Source of the DNA: T1SED10-198M sp003554345 [NCBI: Candidatus Sumerlaeota bacterium]
Lineage (GTDB): Bacteria; Sumerlaeota; T1SED10-198M
DNA: 6,154 nucleotides
NCBI GenBank assembly: GCA_003554345.1
Contig: PWGE01000203.1
Coordinates: 1 to 6,154, forward strand
Direction: 5' to 3'
How positions within the stretch are numbered: position 1 is the stretch's first letter; every line of letters starts with the position of its first letter. The position numbers and the translations under genes were made by a program. Below, in pieces: positions 1-6,154 of the stretch. The notes under the pieces are model-generated. The model made no database searches. It saw only the letters and a list, made by a program, of their open reading frames with translations, and was not told the origin of the DNA.

Positions 1-2
1 AT

Positions 3-710
3 AACGAAAATTTTCAATATATAGATTGCTCAGTAGTACGAACTTCTAATTATTACTACCGGGAACATCTGGATAAAGAGACAATTCTCGTTTTTGATGA
101 AAAAGACAGGTGTCGGGGATACGGCATTTTCTGGGATACCTACGAACAGGGTTTTATTCTCAAAGAAGCGGGTGTAAGAGATTATGAAGCTTTTAAAGCC
201 ATTATTTCCTATTGCTACAGGCGCTTACAGGAAACCAACCACAAAGTAATGATCGTCCAGATGCCACCACAGTCGCCATTTATTGAATACCTTAAAGATC
301 TTCATTATAACATTGAATGGGCATTTCCCCGTGAAAAAGAAGGAGGGAAAATGGGTCGTTTTATCAAATTCCTCCCTCTTTTTGAACAGTTACAGGATTA
401 TTTTGAAGAAAGAATTCAATGTTCTTCCTGGCAGGATAAGGATTTTTCCTTTTTACTGGAAACCGACCTGGGGAACATTGTTTTTCATTACAGGAACAGC
501 CAGCTCAACATTTCTGACTCATCAGATGAACGACCTGATTATTCCCTTTCAATCCGGGCAGACTTTTTATTTCGGTTCTTTACCGGCTACTGGAATGTGA
601 GGAGATACGAAGCCAGAACAAATACAACCCTTGAAACAGAGGTTGCACATCTTATGCAGACTCTTTTTCCTGAAAAAGTCAGCTTTTTTTCGGCAGTGGA
701 TTATTTTTAA
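3..710 (+). CDS. GNAT acetyltransferase with C-terminal SCP2-like domain (5'-truncated)
   Basis: The reading frame is open from base 3 of the window to the TAA at 708-710, giving 235 visible residues. The true start lies upstream; the ATG at 249 is an internal methionine in the middle of the first domain. Visible residues 1 to about 115 look like the second half of a GNAT fold: a strand (ILVFDE) turning into RGYGIF, a long helix, then a strand before PPQSPF and a later GGKMGRFIKFLP segment. Residues from about 130 onward resemble a small SCP2-like domain, with LETDLGNIVFHYRNSQLNIS and a late LFRFFTGYWNV segment. This order recalls Eis-type acetyltransferases (GNAT followed by an SCP2-like C-terminus). 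The substrate cannot be inferred, and the N-terminal half with much of the acetyl-CoA site is outside the window. The stop codon shares a base with the trmB start, implying co-translation. Assignment is by fold-like pattern only, so confidence is moderate. Confidence 0.6.
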   Translation, partial: NENFQYIDCSVVRTSNYYYREHLDKETILVFDEKDRCRGYGIFWDTYEQGFILKEAGVRDYEAFKAIISYCYRRLQETNHKVMIVQMPPQSPFIEYLKDLHYNIEWAFPREKEGGKMGRFIKFLPLFEQLQDYFEERIQCSSWQDKDFSFLLETDLGNIVFHYRNSQLNISDSSDERPDYSLSIRADFLFRFFTGYWNVRRYEARTNTTLETEVAHLMQTLFPEKVSFFSAVDYF

Positions 711-1330
711 TGGGTCTTAAGTCATACATCTCTTCTCCCTATATCAAGCATCAATACGAATGGGATGAAATTATTACTTCCTATCGGATTTTTGAGAATG
801 ATAAGCCTCTAAACATAGAAATTGGACCTGGTAAAGGGAAGTCTCTTCTTAACCTGGGAGACCGTTTTCCTGAGAAAAACTTTGTAGGGATGGAAAAAAC
901 ACCCCGTTGTCTGAAGGAATTTCGTCGTAAAGCAGAGAAGAAAAGATTATCCAATATTTTTGTTTTTCATTGTTTTATCGAAAAGATGTTGGAGGCAAAC
1001 GTGACCGATAATTCTATTGAGAACTTTATCGTTTTCTTTCCAGATCCCTGGCCCAAGAAAAAACATCGTAAAAGAAGATTTTTACGCAAAAAGGGACTTT
1101 CTTTACTTGAAACCAAACTCAAGAAAAACGGAAAAATTTTTATAAAAACCGATTTTATGGACTACTGGGTAGAAATCCTGGGAACAATAAGAGAACTTCG
1201 AGGCTTATTCCTGGAATCATTTGGAAAGGTTAAAAGCTGGCAGTCTCCTTTTAATGTTCCCACCAACTACGAGCAAAAGTACTATCGAATGGGAAAAGAA
1301 CCTTTCTATCTGGTTGTACAGAAAATTTAG
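710..1330 (+). CDS. trmB: tRNA (guanine-N7-)-methyltransferase TrmB
   Basis: This cytoplasmic enzyme uses S-adenosylmethionine to methylate N7 of G46 in the variable loop of tRNAs. The 206-residue protein is a single Rossmann-fold methyltransferase domain. The SAM-binding motif I is IEIGPGKGKS (residues 36-45), and E62 in VGMEK ends the next strand, where SAM ribose is usually held. The family signature FFPDPWPKKKHRKRRF is at 109-124, IKTDF at 145-149, and the conserved C-terminal substrate motif TNYEQKYY at 185-192. It is slightly short for the family (about 210-240 residues), at the N-terminus only. The ATG overlaps the preceding TAA as TAATG. No good Shine-Dalgarno site precedes it, so translation probably depends on ribosomes finishing the upstream gene. 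The next gene begins 19 bases after the stop. Nothing in the motifs suggests loss of activity. Confidence 0.96.
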   Translation: MGLKSYISSPYIKHQYEWDEIITSYRIFENDKPLNIEIGPGKGKSLLNLGDRFPEKNFVGMEKTPRCLKEFRRKAEKKRLSNIFVFHCFIEKMLEANVTDNSIENFIVFFPDPWPKKKHRKRRFLRKKGLSLLETKLKKNGKIFIKTDFMDYWVEILGTIRELRGLFLESFGKVKSWQSPFNVPTNYEQKYYRMGKEPFYLVVQKI

Positions 1331-1336
1331 AGTCAT

Positions 1337-1342
1337 GGAGAG
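1337..1342 (+). promoter_or_regulatory. Ribosome binding site of apgM
   Basis: GGAGAG lies seven bases before the ATG at 1350, in the 19-base gap after trmB. It supports that start and independent initiation for this gene. Confidence 0.7.
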
Positions 1343-1349
1343 ATAGATA

Positions 1350-2543
1350 ATGAAACGAAAGAAGCATCTGGTCATCATTCCTGATGGGCTGGCCGACTAT
1401 CCCCTGGCTGATTATGGAAATAAAACTATTATGGAAATTGCCTCCACGCCGTACCTGGATCGCCTGGCTGCACAGGGGTTGATGGGTACTGTGCAGACCA
1501 TACCAGATGATTTTCCTCCCGGAAGCGATGTCGCCAATATGAATATCATGGGATACGATCCCCGTCATTATTATACCGGGAGAGCTTCCATCGAAGCCCT
1601 GAGCCTCGGTATCAGGATGCAGCCCAATCAACTTGCTTTCCGGATGAACCTGGTAGATATAGAAAACGGTATTATGAAAGATTATAGCGGTCACCATATT
1701 TCTACAGAAGATGCTGGAGCATATATCGAACTACTTCAGAAAAAACTTCAAAATGAGAGGTATTCTTTCTATAAAGGGACGTCGTACCGGCACATTTTTC
1801 TTCTGACAACCGACGAAGAAAAGGCTGGCACCGAGGGTATTGACACCACGCCACCTCATGATATTTCCGGAAAGGAGACTGTTTCCTGTCTTCCGAAAGG
1901 TAAGTATGCCAGGGAACTTAACGAAGTGATAGAAAAAAGCGGCACTCTTTTTGCGGAACATCGGCAGGAGCTGCCGGGAAATATTACACATGGATGGGTT
2001 TGGGGAGAAGGAGTCACTCCCAAATTCACCTCTTTTTGCCAGAATACCGGCTTGAAAGGGGGTATAGTTACAGCGGTCGACCTCTTAAAAGGCATTGCAG
2101 TGGGAGCCGATATGGAAATATTAGATGTGCCCGGTATAACTGGTTTTATTGATACAAACTATAAAGGGAAAATTGAAAAAGCCCTGCAGGCTCTGAATGG
2201 TTCCCTGGATTACGTATATTTACATGTCGAAGCACCTGACGAATCCGGTCATGTTGGCAATGTTCAGTATAAAATACAGAGCCTGGAAGATATAGACCGT
2301 CATATTTTCAAAAAAGTGGTTGAAGAATTGGAAGATAATAAAGACTTTAATGTCCTTATCATGCCGGACCATTTTACACCTGTTGCTCTACGTACTCATA
2401 CCAGAGATCCCGTCCCCTTTCTTATGTTAAAAAACTTTAATAAAATGAAATCTACCAATAAAAGATTTACTGAATTGAACGCTCAGAAAAGTAATATGTA
2501 TTTTGAAACCTGCAGTAAATTGTTGCAGGAATTTTATTCATAA
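1350..2543 (+). CDS. apgM: Archaeal-type cofactor-independent phosphoglycerate mutase family protein (possible homoserine kinase)
   Basis: A 397-residue member of the alkaline-phosphatase superfamily, aPGAM branch (COG3635), full length for the family. By family annotation it interconverts 3- and 2-phosphoglycerate through a phosphoserine intermediate with two metal ions. Every residue expected from the better-studied iPGM enzymes can be matched: D12 in IIPDG, nucleophile S59 in PPGSDVANMNIMGYDP, D297 and H301 in EAPDESGH, D340-H341 in MPDH, and H350 in RTHTRDPVP. Other family blocks are WVWGEGVTPKF (216-226), TAVDLLKGIAVGAD (241-254), and VPGITGFIDTNYKGK (260-274). It lies 13 bases upstream of lysC. 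Members of this family that cluster with aspartate-pathway genes have been proposed to act as homoserine kinases, so either role, or both, is possible here. The family call is secure; the reaction is not, because motifs alone do not separate the two activities. Confidence 0.93.
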   Translation: MKRKKHLVIIPDGLADYPLADYGNKTIMEIASTPYLDRLAAQGLMGTVQTIPDDFPPGSDVANMNIMGYDPRHYYTGRASIEALSLGIRMQPNQLAFRMNLVDIENGIMKDYSGHHISTEDAGAYIELLQKKLQNERYSFYKGTSYRHIFLLTTDEEKAGTEGIDTTPPHDISGKETVSCLPKGKYARELNEVIEKSGTLFAEHRQELPGNITHGWVWGEGVTPKFTSFCQNTGLKGGIVTAVDLLKGIAVGADMEILDVPGITGFIDTNYKGKIEKALQALNGSLDYVYLHVEAPDESGHVGNVQYKIQSLEDIDRHIFKKVVEELEDNKDFNVLIMPDHFTPVALRTHTRDPVPFLMLKNFNKMKSTNKRFTELNAQKSNMYFETCSKLLQEFYS

Positions 2544-2548
2544 AGGAG
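2542..2548 (+). promoter_or_regulatory. Ribosome binding site of lysC
   Basis: AAAGGAG overlaps the TAA stop of apgM (2541-2543) and ends eight bases before the GTG at 2557. This decides the lysC start: an in-frame ATG at 2503 lies inside apgM and lacks such a site, and another in-frame GTG at 2548 overlaps the site itself. The overlap with the stop suggests translational coupling to apgM. Confidence 0.85.
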
Positions 2549-2556
2549 TGCAAAGC

Positions 2557-3807
2557 GTGGATATTATCGTTCAGAAGTTTGGGGGGAGCTCTGTAGCCAA
2601 CCCTGAGCTTATCACTAAGGCTGCTAAGAAAGCTATAAAAGCAAAAGAAGATGGTTACGGAGTAGTTGTAGTAGTAAGCGCCATGGGTAAAACAACCGAT
2701 AATCTGCTGGAACTCACCTCACAGATTTCTTCCTCGCCACCGCCTCGTGAGATGGACATGTTGCTGGCTACCGGCGAACAGGTTACTATCTCTCTCTACG
2801 CCATAGCAGTTCATGCATCAGGACATGAAGCCATCTCTTTTACCGGTCCCCAGGTTAATATTGTGACTGACAACAGGCATGGACGGGCAAAAATAAAAAG
2901 TATCTGCAAAGAACGCATATTCGAAGAATTGCAAAAGGGAAAAATAGTGGTGGTGGCAGGCTTCCAGGGTATAACCGAAAACAATGATATCACTACCTTA
3001 GGTCGGGGTGGTTCAGATACCACTGCTGTTGCTCTTGCTGTTTCGCTGGATGCTAAAGAGTGCGACATTTATACCGACGTAGACGGTGTCTATACGGCAG
3101 ATCCCCGTATTGTTCATAATGCCCGAAAATTAAAGACTATTTCATATGATGAGATGCTGGAACTGGCAAGCGTGGGTGCCAAAGTGCTTCACTCACGGGC
3201 AGTAGAATTTGCCAAGAAGTTTGATATGCCTCTGCATGTCCGCTCCAGCTTTCTCGATACCACTGGAACATATGTTACAAAGGAGGAAAAATCCATGGAA
3301 AAAGTATTAGTGTCCGGCATAGCCTGTGAAAAGAACGAAGCAAAAGTATCCATTCTTGAGGTACCTGACCGTCCCGGAATTGCGGCGGCCCTTTTCCAGA
3401 ACCTGGCTTCAAAACAGATTGTGGTGGATATGATTATTAAGAACGTATCAGAGGGCGGCAGAAACGACATATCCTTTACGGTAGTGGACGAGGACCTTGA
3501 AGCAGCTCTTAATATCGCGAAAGAATTTCAGGGAAAATATGATGCTAAAAACGTCATATGGGATAAATCAGTGGCAAAGATTTCAGTAGTGGGGGTAGGA
3601 ATGAAAAGCCACAGCGGCGTAGCAGCTATGATGTTTCAGGCCCTGGCAAATAAAGGTATCAATATTGATATGATCAGTACTTCAGAAATTAAAATTTCCT
3701 GTATTATACCTCTGTCAGATGCTGATAAGGCTGTGAAGTCCATACACGAAACATTTCATCTTGCCGATAATATTGAATTTATGGGTGATATTGAAAAAAA
3801 CAGCTGA
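2557..3807 (+). CDS. lysC: Aspartate kinase (aspartokinase), ACT-domain, alpha subunit
   Basis: This enzyme phosphorylates L-aspartate with ATP, the committed step to lysine, threonine, methionine and diaminopimelate. With the GTG start it has 416 residues and begins MDIIVQKFGGSSV, as family members do; the longer frame from 2503 would add 18 unrelated residues. The amino-acid kinase domain spans about 1-245: KFGGSS at 7-12, LATGEQVTISLYA in the middle, GRGGSDTTA at 149-157, YTDVDGVYTADPR at 172-184, and SVGAKVLHS at 205-213. Two ACT domains follow, the first with VPDRPGIAAALF and the second from about 339 with GMKSHSGVAAMMF and NIDMISTSEIKIS. These normally bind the feedback inhibitor. Size and layout match the Bacillus subtilis aspartokinase II (monofunctional, alpha/beta) type, not the fusion with homoserine dehydrogenase. 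Which end product inhibits it cannot be read from the sequence. An internal start probably yields a second product. Confidence 0.97.
   Translation: MDIIVQKFGGSSVANPELITKAAKKAIKAKEDGYGVVVVVSAMGKTTDNLLELTSQISSSPPPREMDMLLATGEQVTISLYAIAVHASGHEAISFTGPQVNIVTDNRHGRAKIKSICKERIFEELQKGKIVVVAGFQGITENNDITTLGRGGSDTTAVALAVSLDAKECDIYTDVDGVYTADPRIVHNARKLKTISYDEMLELASVGAKVLHSRAVEFAKKFDMPLHVRSSFLDTTGTYVTKEEKSMEKVLVSGIACEKNEAKVSILEVPDRPGIAAALFQNLASKQIVVDMIIKNVSEGGRNDISFTVVDEDLEAALNIAKEFQGKYDAKNVIWDKSVAKISVVGVGMKSHSGVAAMMFQALANKGINIDMISTSEIKISCIIPLSDADKAVKSIHETFHLADNIEFMGDIEKNS
3279..3286 (+). promoter_or_regulatory. Internal ribosome binding site within lysC
   Basis: AAAGGAGG, a nearly complete anti-Shine-Dalgarno match, lies eight bases before the in-frame ATG at 3295. 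It is the strongest such site I see in the window, stronger than those of the annotated genes. It is built from Lys-Glu-Glu codons written AAG GAG GAA, with AAG and GAG used in a gene that often prefers AAA and GAA. Confidence 0.72.
3295..3807 (+). CDS. lysC: Aspartokinase beta (regulatory) subunit, in-frame internal start of lysC
   Basis: Initiation at the internal ATG would give a 170-residue protein identical to lysC residues 247-416, starting MEKVLVSGIACEKNEAK and holding only the two ACT domains. Bacillus subtilis aspartokinase II and several relatives are known to be alpha2/beta2 complexes in which beta is translated in this way from within lysC, at nearly the same codon. The supporting sequence evidence is the internal Shine-Dalgarno site at ideal spacing and the position of the ATG exactly in the kinase/ACT linker. 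The product would bind feedback inhibitor and pair with ACT domains of the alpha chain. This is inference from sequence plus family precedent: a methionine occurs here in many homologues, so the ribosome binding site, not the ATG, carries the argument. Confidence 0.62.
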   Translation: MEKVLVSGIACEKNEAKVSILEVPDRPGIAAALFQNLASKQIVVDMIIKNVSEGGRNDISFTVVDEDLEAALNIAKEFQGKYDAKNVIWDKSVAKISVVGVGMKSHSGVAAMMFQALANKGINIDMISTSEIKISCIIPLSDADKAVKSIHETFHLADNIEFMGDIEKNS

Positions 3808-3811
3808 AAGG
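3807..3811 (+). promoter_or_regulatory. Weak ribosome binding site of the helicase gene
   Basis: AAAGG begins at the last base of the lysC TGA and ends 12 bases before the ATG at 3824, rather far. GAAGA at 3816-3820 is closer but a poor match. Initiation may lean on coupling to lysC. Confidence 0.35.
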
Positions 3812-3823
3812 TACTGAAGAACA

Positions 3824-6016
3824 ATGGATAAGGGTTCTCCGAATTCTTCGTCACTCCCTCTTAATCCATCTCAAAAAGAGGCAGTGGAACATACCGAAGG
3901 AGCTGTTCTTGTTCTTGCCGGTGCCGGCAGCGGTAAAACCCGGGTAATTACTTCCAAAATTATCTCCCTGCTGGAAAAAAAGCTCTGTCATGCCGGCGAA
4001 ATTATGGCTATCACCTTTACCAATAAAGCAGCTGATGAAATGAAAAGCCGTATCCATTCTACTTCAGGTGTGTCGCCATACTGGGTCTGTACGTTTCATC
4101 GTATGGGATCTGCCCTGTTGAGAAGGACTCCTGCTTTTTTGTCCCGCATTCAGCGAGATGACTCCTTTACCATTCTTGATAATAACGCGCAACTTCGCAT
4201 AATACGAAACCTGTTGAAAAGTTTAAGGTTAGACAGTAAAAAGTGTCCTCCTCCCTACGTGCGGAGTATGATACGTGCCATCAAGAGTACTCCCCACCTT
4301 CCTGAGGACCTTGAACATTATCTGGAAGAATACCTGCAAAATGAAACGGAAACGCTTCAGAAAAATTACCGTCAACTATTCCACAGGTACCAGCAGCTGC
4401 TGAAAGAAAATAACTCCTTCGATTTTGATGATCTCCTGCTTATTCCCTATCAGCTTTTTGCCTCCCACCCTGAGATATGTGACCGCTGGAGCAGTGTTTT
4501 CCATTACATGATGGTTGATGAGTTCCAGGATACCAATACCCTGCAATATGAGTTGATACGAATGCTTGGCAAAAAAATGAGAGGGATAACAGTAGTAGGG
4601 GATGATGATCAGACTATATACAGCTGGCGGGGTGCAGTAATAGAAAATTTTGTACGCTTCCAGACTGATTTTTCTCCCTGCCATATTGTCAAGTTAGAAG
4701 AAAATTATCGATCCCATGAAAAAATACTTCGGGTGGCCAACAGTATCACGGAAAGTATAGAGGAAAGATATTCGAAAGTATTATATACTTCTCGTAAAGA
4801 AGGGGTAGAACCAGTAGCTGTTCACCTCTTTGATGAAAGGGAGGAAGGTAAGTTCGTAGCTGAAAGAATCCTGGCTTTGCAAGAAGAAAAAGGCTTTTCA
4901 CCTGATGAGTTTGCTGTTTTCTGTCGTACAAACTGGCAGTTCCGTACCATTGAAGATTATCTGCGACAGTATAAAATTCCTTACCAGGTCATAGGAAACA
5001 TAAAGTTCTACGAACGTAAAGAAATACGTATTCTACTTGACTACCTTCAGTTTATTGTCAATCCGGAAAACCGTCTTATTCTGCGTCAAATAATCAACAC
5101 TCCTTCAAGATTCATAGGAGAACGCACCTGGCAGCGTTTTGCTGAACACCTGGAAGATAAGGCCATATCCATAACAGATTTTTGGTCAGAAGAACAGCCA
5201 AAAAATGATAAGCTGAAAAAAGTGTATACATTTTTACGGAAGATGAAAGAATTACATGAAATGAGCCTGAAGCACCCACCCTCTCAGGTCATTGAGGAAC
5301 TTCTTCATTTCCTGAACTACTATGAGTTTATTACCGCTCAAATTGCTCAAAGTCCCATGGATTCGGAAAACAGGCAGGAAAATGTAAAGACATTTAAGGA
5401 CGGTATTGAGGCCAGAGAGAAAGATGATCCGGACATATCCCTTAAGGACTATATCGAAGAACTGTCACTCCTTTCTGATGCTGATGAAATTGAAGAAAAC
5501 AGCAAGGTACATCTTATGACCATGCACTGTGCCAAGGGACTGGAGTACAGTGTTGTCTTAATAACCGGGCTGGAAGAAGGCATTTTACCTCATCATCGCT
5601 CAATGGATGAACCCGCCGCTCATGAAGAGGAAAAACGTCTTTTTTATGTAGCAGTTACCAGGGCTAAAGAGCTTTTATATATAACTTCTGTAAAACAAAG
5701 ACAACTTTTTGGCAACTTCACCATGATGTTGCCATCAGGCTTTTTAAATGTTTTGCCCCGTGAAGAAATGGAGGTTTTCTCCAATTTTGCCAGCTTTCAA
5801 CGGGAGCACAGTTCCACCCTGGACAGGGAAAGAGAAACCGAATCTCCCAACAGGCATGATGAGTTGGAAGTAGGGGAAGAAGTCCTGCATCCACAATATG
5901 GCAGGGGGTTGATTGTAGACAGAAAAGCCCATACCGTCAAAGTACGTTTCGACGACGAACAGGTACGGACTATTTTCCCGGATATGGTGGCATTAAGATC
6001 TTTAAGACGAAACTGA
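3824..6016 (+). CDS. uvrD: UvrD/Rep/PcrA family superfamily 1A DNA helicase
   Basis: A 730-residue ATP-dependent 3'-5' DNA helicase, close in length to E. coli UvrD and Geobacillus PcrA (about 720). Seen in order: Q-motif glutamine Q17; Walker A AGAGSGKT (32-39); motif Ia TNKAADEM (66-73); Walker B MMVDEFQDT (229-237); motif III VVGDDDQTIYSWRGA (257-271); motif IV LEENYRS (291-297); motif V MTMHCAKGLEY (565-575); and motif VI EEEKRLFYVAVTRAK (601-615) with arginine finger R613. A charged linker leads to a Tudor-like C-terminal domain, VLHPQYGRG to FPDMVALRSL. That tail is typical of UvrD/PcrA, whereas DDDQ-YSWRGA and the 2B-domain loop TPSRFIGERT (426-435) resemble Rep, so the subtype is ambiguous. 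Expected roles are nucleotide excision repair, removal of bound proteins, or restart of replication. It lies 16 bases after lysC with no evident functional link. Complete, with no frameshift. Confidence 0.95.
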   Translation: MDKGSPNSSSLPLNPSQKEAVEHTEGAVLVLAGAGSGKTRVITSKIISLLEKKLCHAGEIMAITFTNKAADEMKSRIHSTSGVSPYWVCTFHRMGSALLRRTPAFLSRIQRDDSFTILDNNAQLRIIRNLLKSLRLDSKKCPPPYVRSMIRAIKSTPHLPEDLEHYLEEYLQNETETLQKNYRQLFHRYQQLLKENNSFDFDDLLLIPYQLFASHPEICDRWSSVFHYMMVDEFQDTNTLQYELIRMLGKKMRGITVVGDDDQTIYSWRGAVIENFVRFQTDFSPCHIVKLEENYRSHEKILRVANSITESIEERYSKVLYTSRKEGVEPVAVHLFDEREEGKFVAERILALQEEKGFSPDEFAVFCRTNWQFRTIEDYLRQYKIPYQVIGNIKFYERKEIRILLDYLQFIVNPENRLILRQIINTPSRFIGERTWQRFAEHLEDKAISITDFWSEEQPKNDKLKKVYTFLRKMKELHEMSLKHPPSQVIEELLHFLNYYEFITAQIAQSPMDSENRQENVKTFKDGIEAREKDDPDISLKDYIEELSLLSDADEIEENSKVHLMTMHCAKGLEYSVVLITGLEEGILPHHRSMDEPAAHEEEKRLFYVAVTRAKELLYITSVKQRQLFGNFTMMLPSGFLNVLPREEMEVFSNFASFQREHSSTLDRERETESPNRHDELEVGEEVLHPQYGRGLIVDRKAHTVKVRFDDEQVRTIFPDMVALRSLRRN

Positions 6017-6019
6017 ATC

Positions 6020-6154
6020 ATGGCTAAAAAAGACATATTACTGGTAGATGACAATATTCATATTCTGGAAATTCTGGAAATTTCTCTGGGACTGCGATAT
6101 AATACGTATCGTGCCACAAATGGCCTGGAAGCTCTGGATATATTGAAAGAAAAA
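6020..6154 (+). CDS. Response regulator receiver domain protein (3'-truncated)
   Basis: The first 45 codons of a gene running off the window. The N-terminus is a typical CheY-like receiver: strand DILLVDDN with the acidic pair D10-D11 that helps bind Mg2+, a first helix of NIHILEILEIS, a second strand with YNTYRATNG, then LEALDILKEK as the second helix. The phosphoacceptor aspartate, expected near residue 53, and any output domain lie outside, so it could be a stand-alone CheY/Spo0F-like protein or the start of a larger regulator. The ATG comes three bases after the helicase stop, and no clear Shine-Dalgarno site precedes it, suggesting coupled translation. The chosen start places the DD pair at the usual distance from the N-terminus. 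Confidence 0.9.
   Translation, partial: MAKKDILLVDDNIHILEILEISLGLRYNTYRATNGLEALDILKEK

Noticed and set aside
283-600. Overlapping 105-codon plus-strand frame
   Set aside because: It lies wholly within the GNAT/SCP2-like gene in another frame, with no recognisable domain and no initiation signal.
249-710. Separate 153-residue gene starting at the ATG at 249
   Set aside because: The frame is open back to base 3, the upstream residues complete a plausible GNAT segment, and no ribosome binding site precedes 249; it is an internal methionine of a truncated gene.
1251-1697. Antisense frame of 148 codons across the trmB/apgM junction, and the other minus-strand frames inside apgM, lysC and the helicase gene
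   Set aside because: All are opposite well-identified genes, have unlikely composition and no domains; they are mirror frames of real coding sequence.
2503-2556. Longer lysC frame starting at the ATG at 2503
   Set aside because: It lies inside apgM, lacks a ribosome binding site, and adds residues absent from aspartokinases; the GTG at 2557 has a well-spaced AAAGGAG and gives the family N-terminus.
3805-3826. Possible terminator or promoter between lysC and the helicase gene
   Set aside because: Only 16 bases separate the genes and no GC-rich hairpin with a T-run is present; the same holds at every other junction.
6062-6079. Perfect tandem copy of the 9-mer ATTCTGGAA in the response regulator
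   Set aside because: It encodes two Ile-Leu-Glu units in the first helix of the receiver domain, a normal amphipathic pattern; two copies are not enough to argue for a functional repeat or phase variation.
1-6154. A novel defence, mobile or regulatory system
   Set aside because: No transposase, toxin, nuclease, reverse transcriptase, repeat array or structured RNA is visible; apart from the truncated first gene, all genes belong to well-known families.

Overview
The window is a compact, entirely plus-strand stretch of a bacterial chromosome. It is AT-leaning (roughly 40% GC by eye, not counted). Six genes run head to tail with gaps of 0 to 19 bases or a one-base overlap. I see no intergenic space able to hold a separate promoter or terminator, so the layout reads as part of one long transcription unit, open at both ends. 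The content is bacterial: Shine-Dalgarno sites, TrmB, a UvrD-type helicase and a response regulator. The phylum cannot be fixed from this much sequence. An archaeal-type phosphoglycerate mutase homologue beside an ACT-domain aspartokinase is known from several anaerobic or deep-branching bacterial groups, so this is only a weak hint.

Layout, left to right: (1) the 3' part of a protein that looks like a GNAT acetyltransferase fused to an SCP2-like domain, joined by TAATG to (2) trmB, tRNA m7G46 methyltransferase; (3) apgM, an alkaline-phosphatase-superfamily 'cofactor-independent phosphoglycerate mutase' with all seven expected metal and nucleophile residues; (4) lysC, aspartokinase, starting at a GTG; (5) a UvrD/Rep/PcrA superfamily 1A helicase with a C-terminal Tudor-like domain; (6) the first 45 codons of a response-regulator receiver domain.

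The two most notable points concern the central pair. First, lysC contains a near-perfect internal Shine-Dalgarno site eight bases before an in-frame ATG, exactly at the kinase/ACT boundary. It therefore very probably encodes a nested regulatory beta subunit, as Bacillus subtilis aspartokinase II does. Second, the apgM-type gene sits immediately upstream of lysC. This family has been proposed, on gene clustering and genetic evidence, to include proteins that supply the missing homoserine kinase step. Here it may serve threonine synthesis instead of, or as well as, glycolysis.

The other genes (tRNA modification, DNA helicase, signalling) are housekeeping functions with no evident pathway link to that pair. 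I found no mobile element, CRISPR array, RNA gene or convincing novel multi-gene system.
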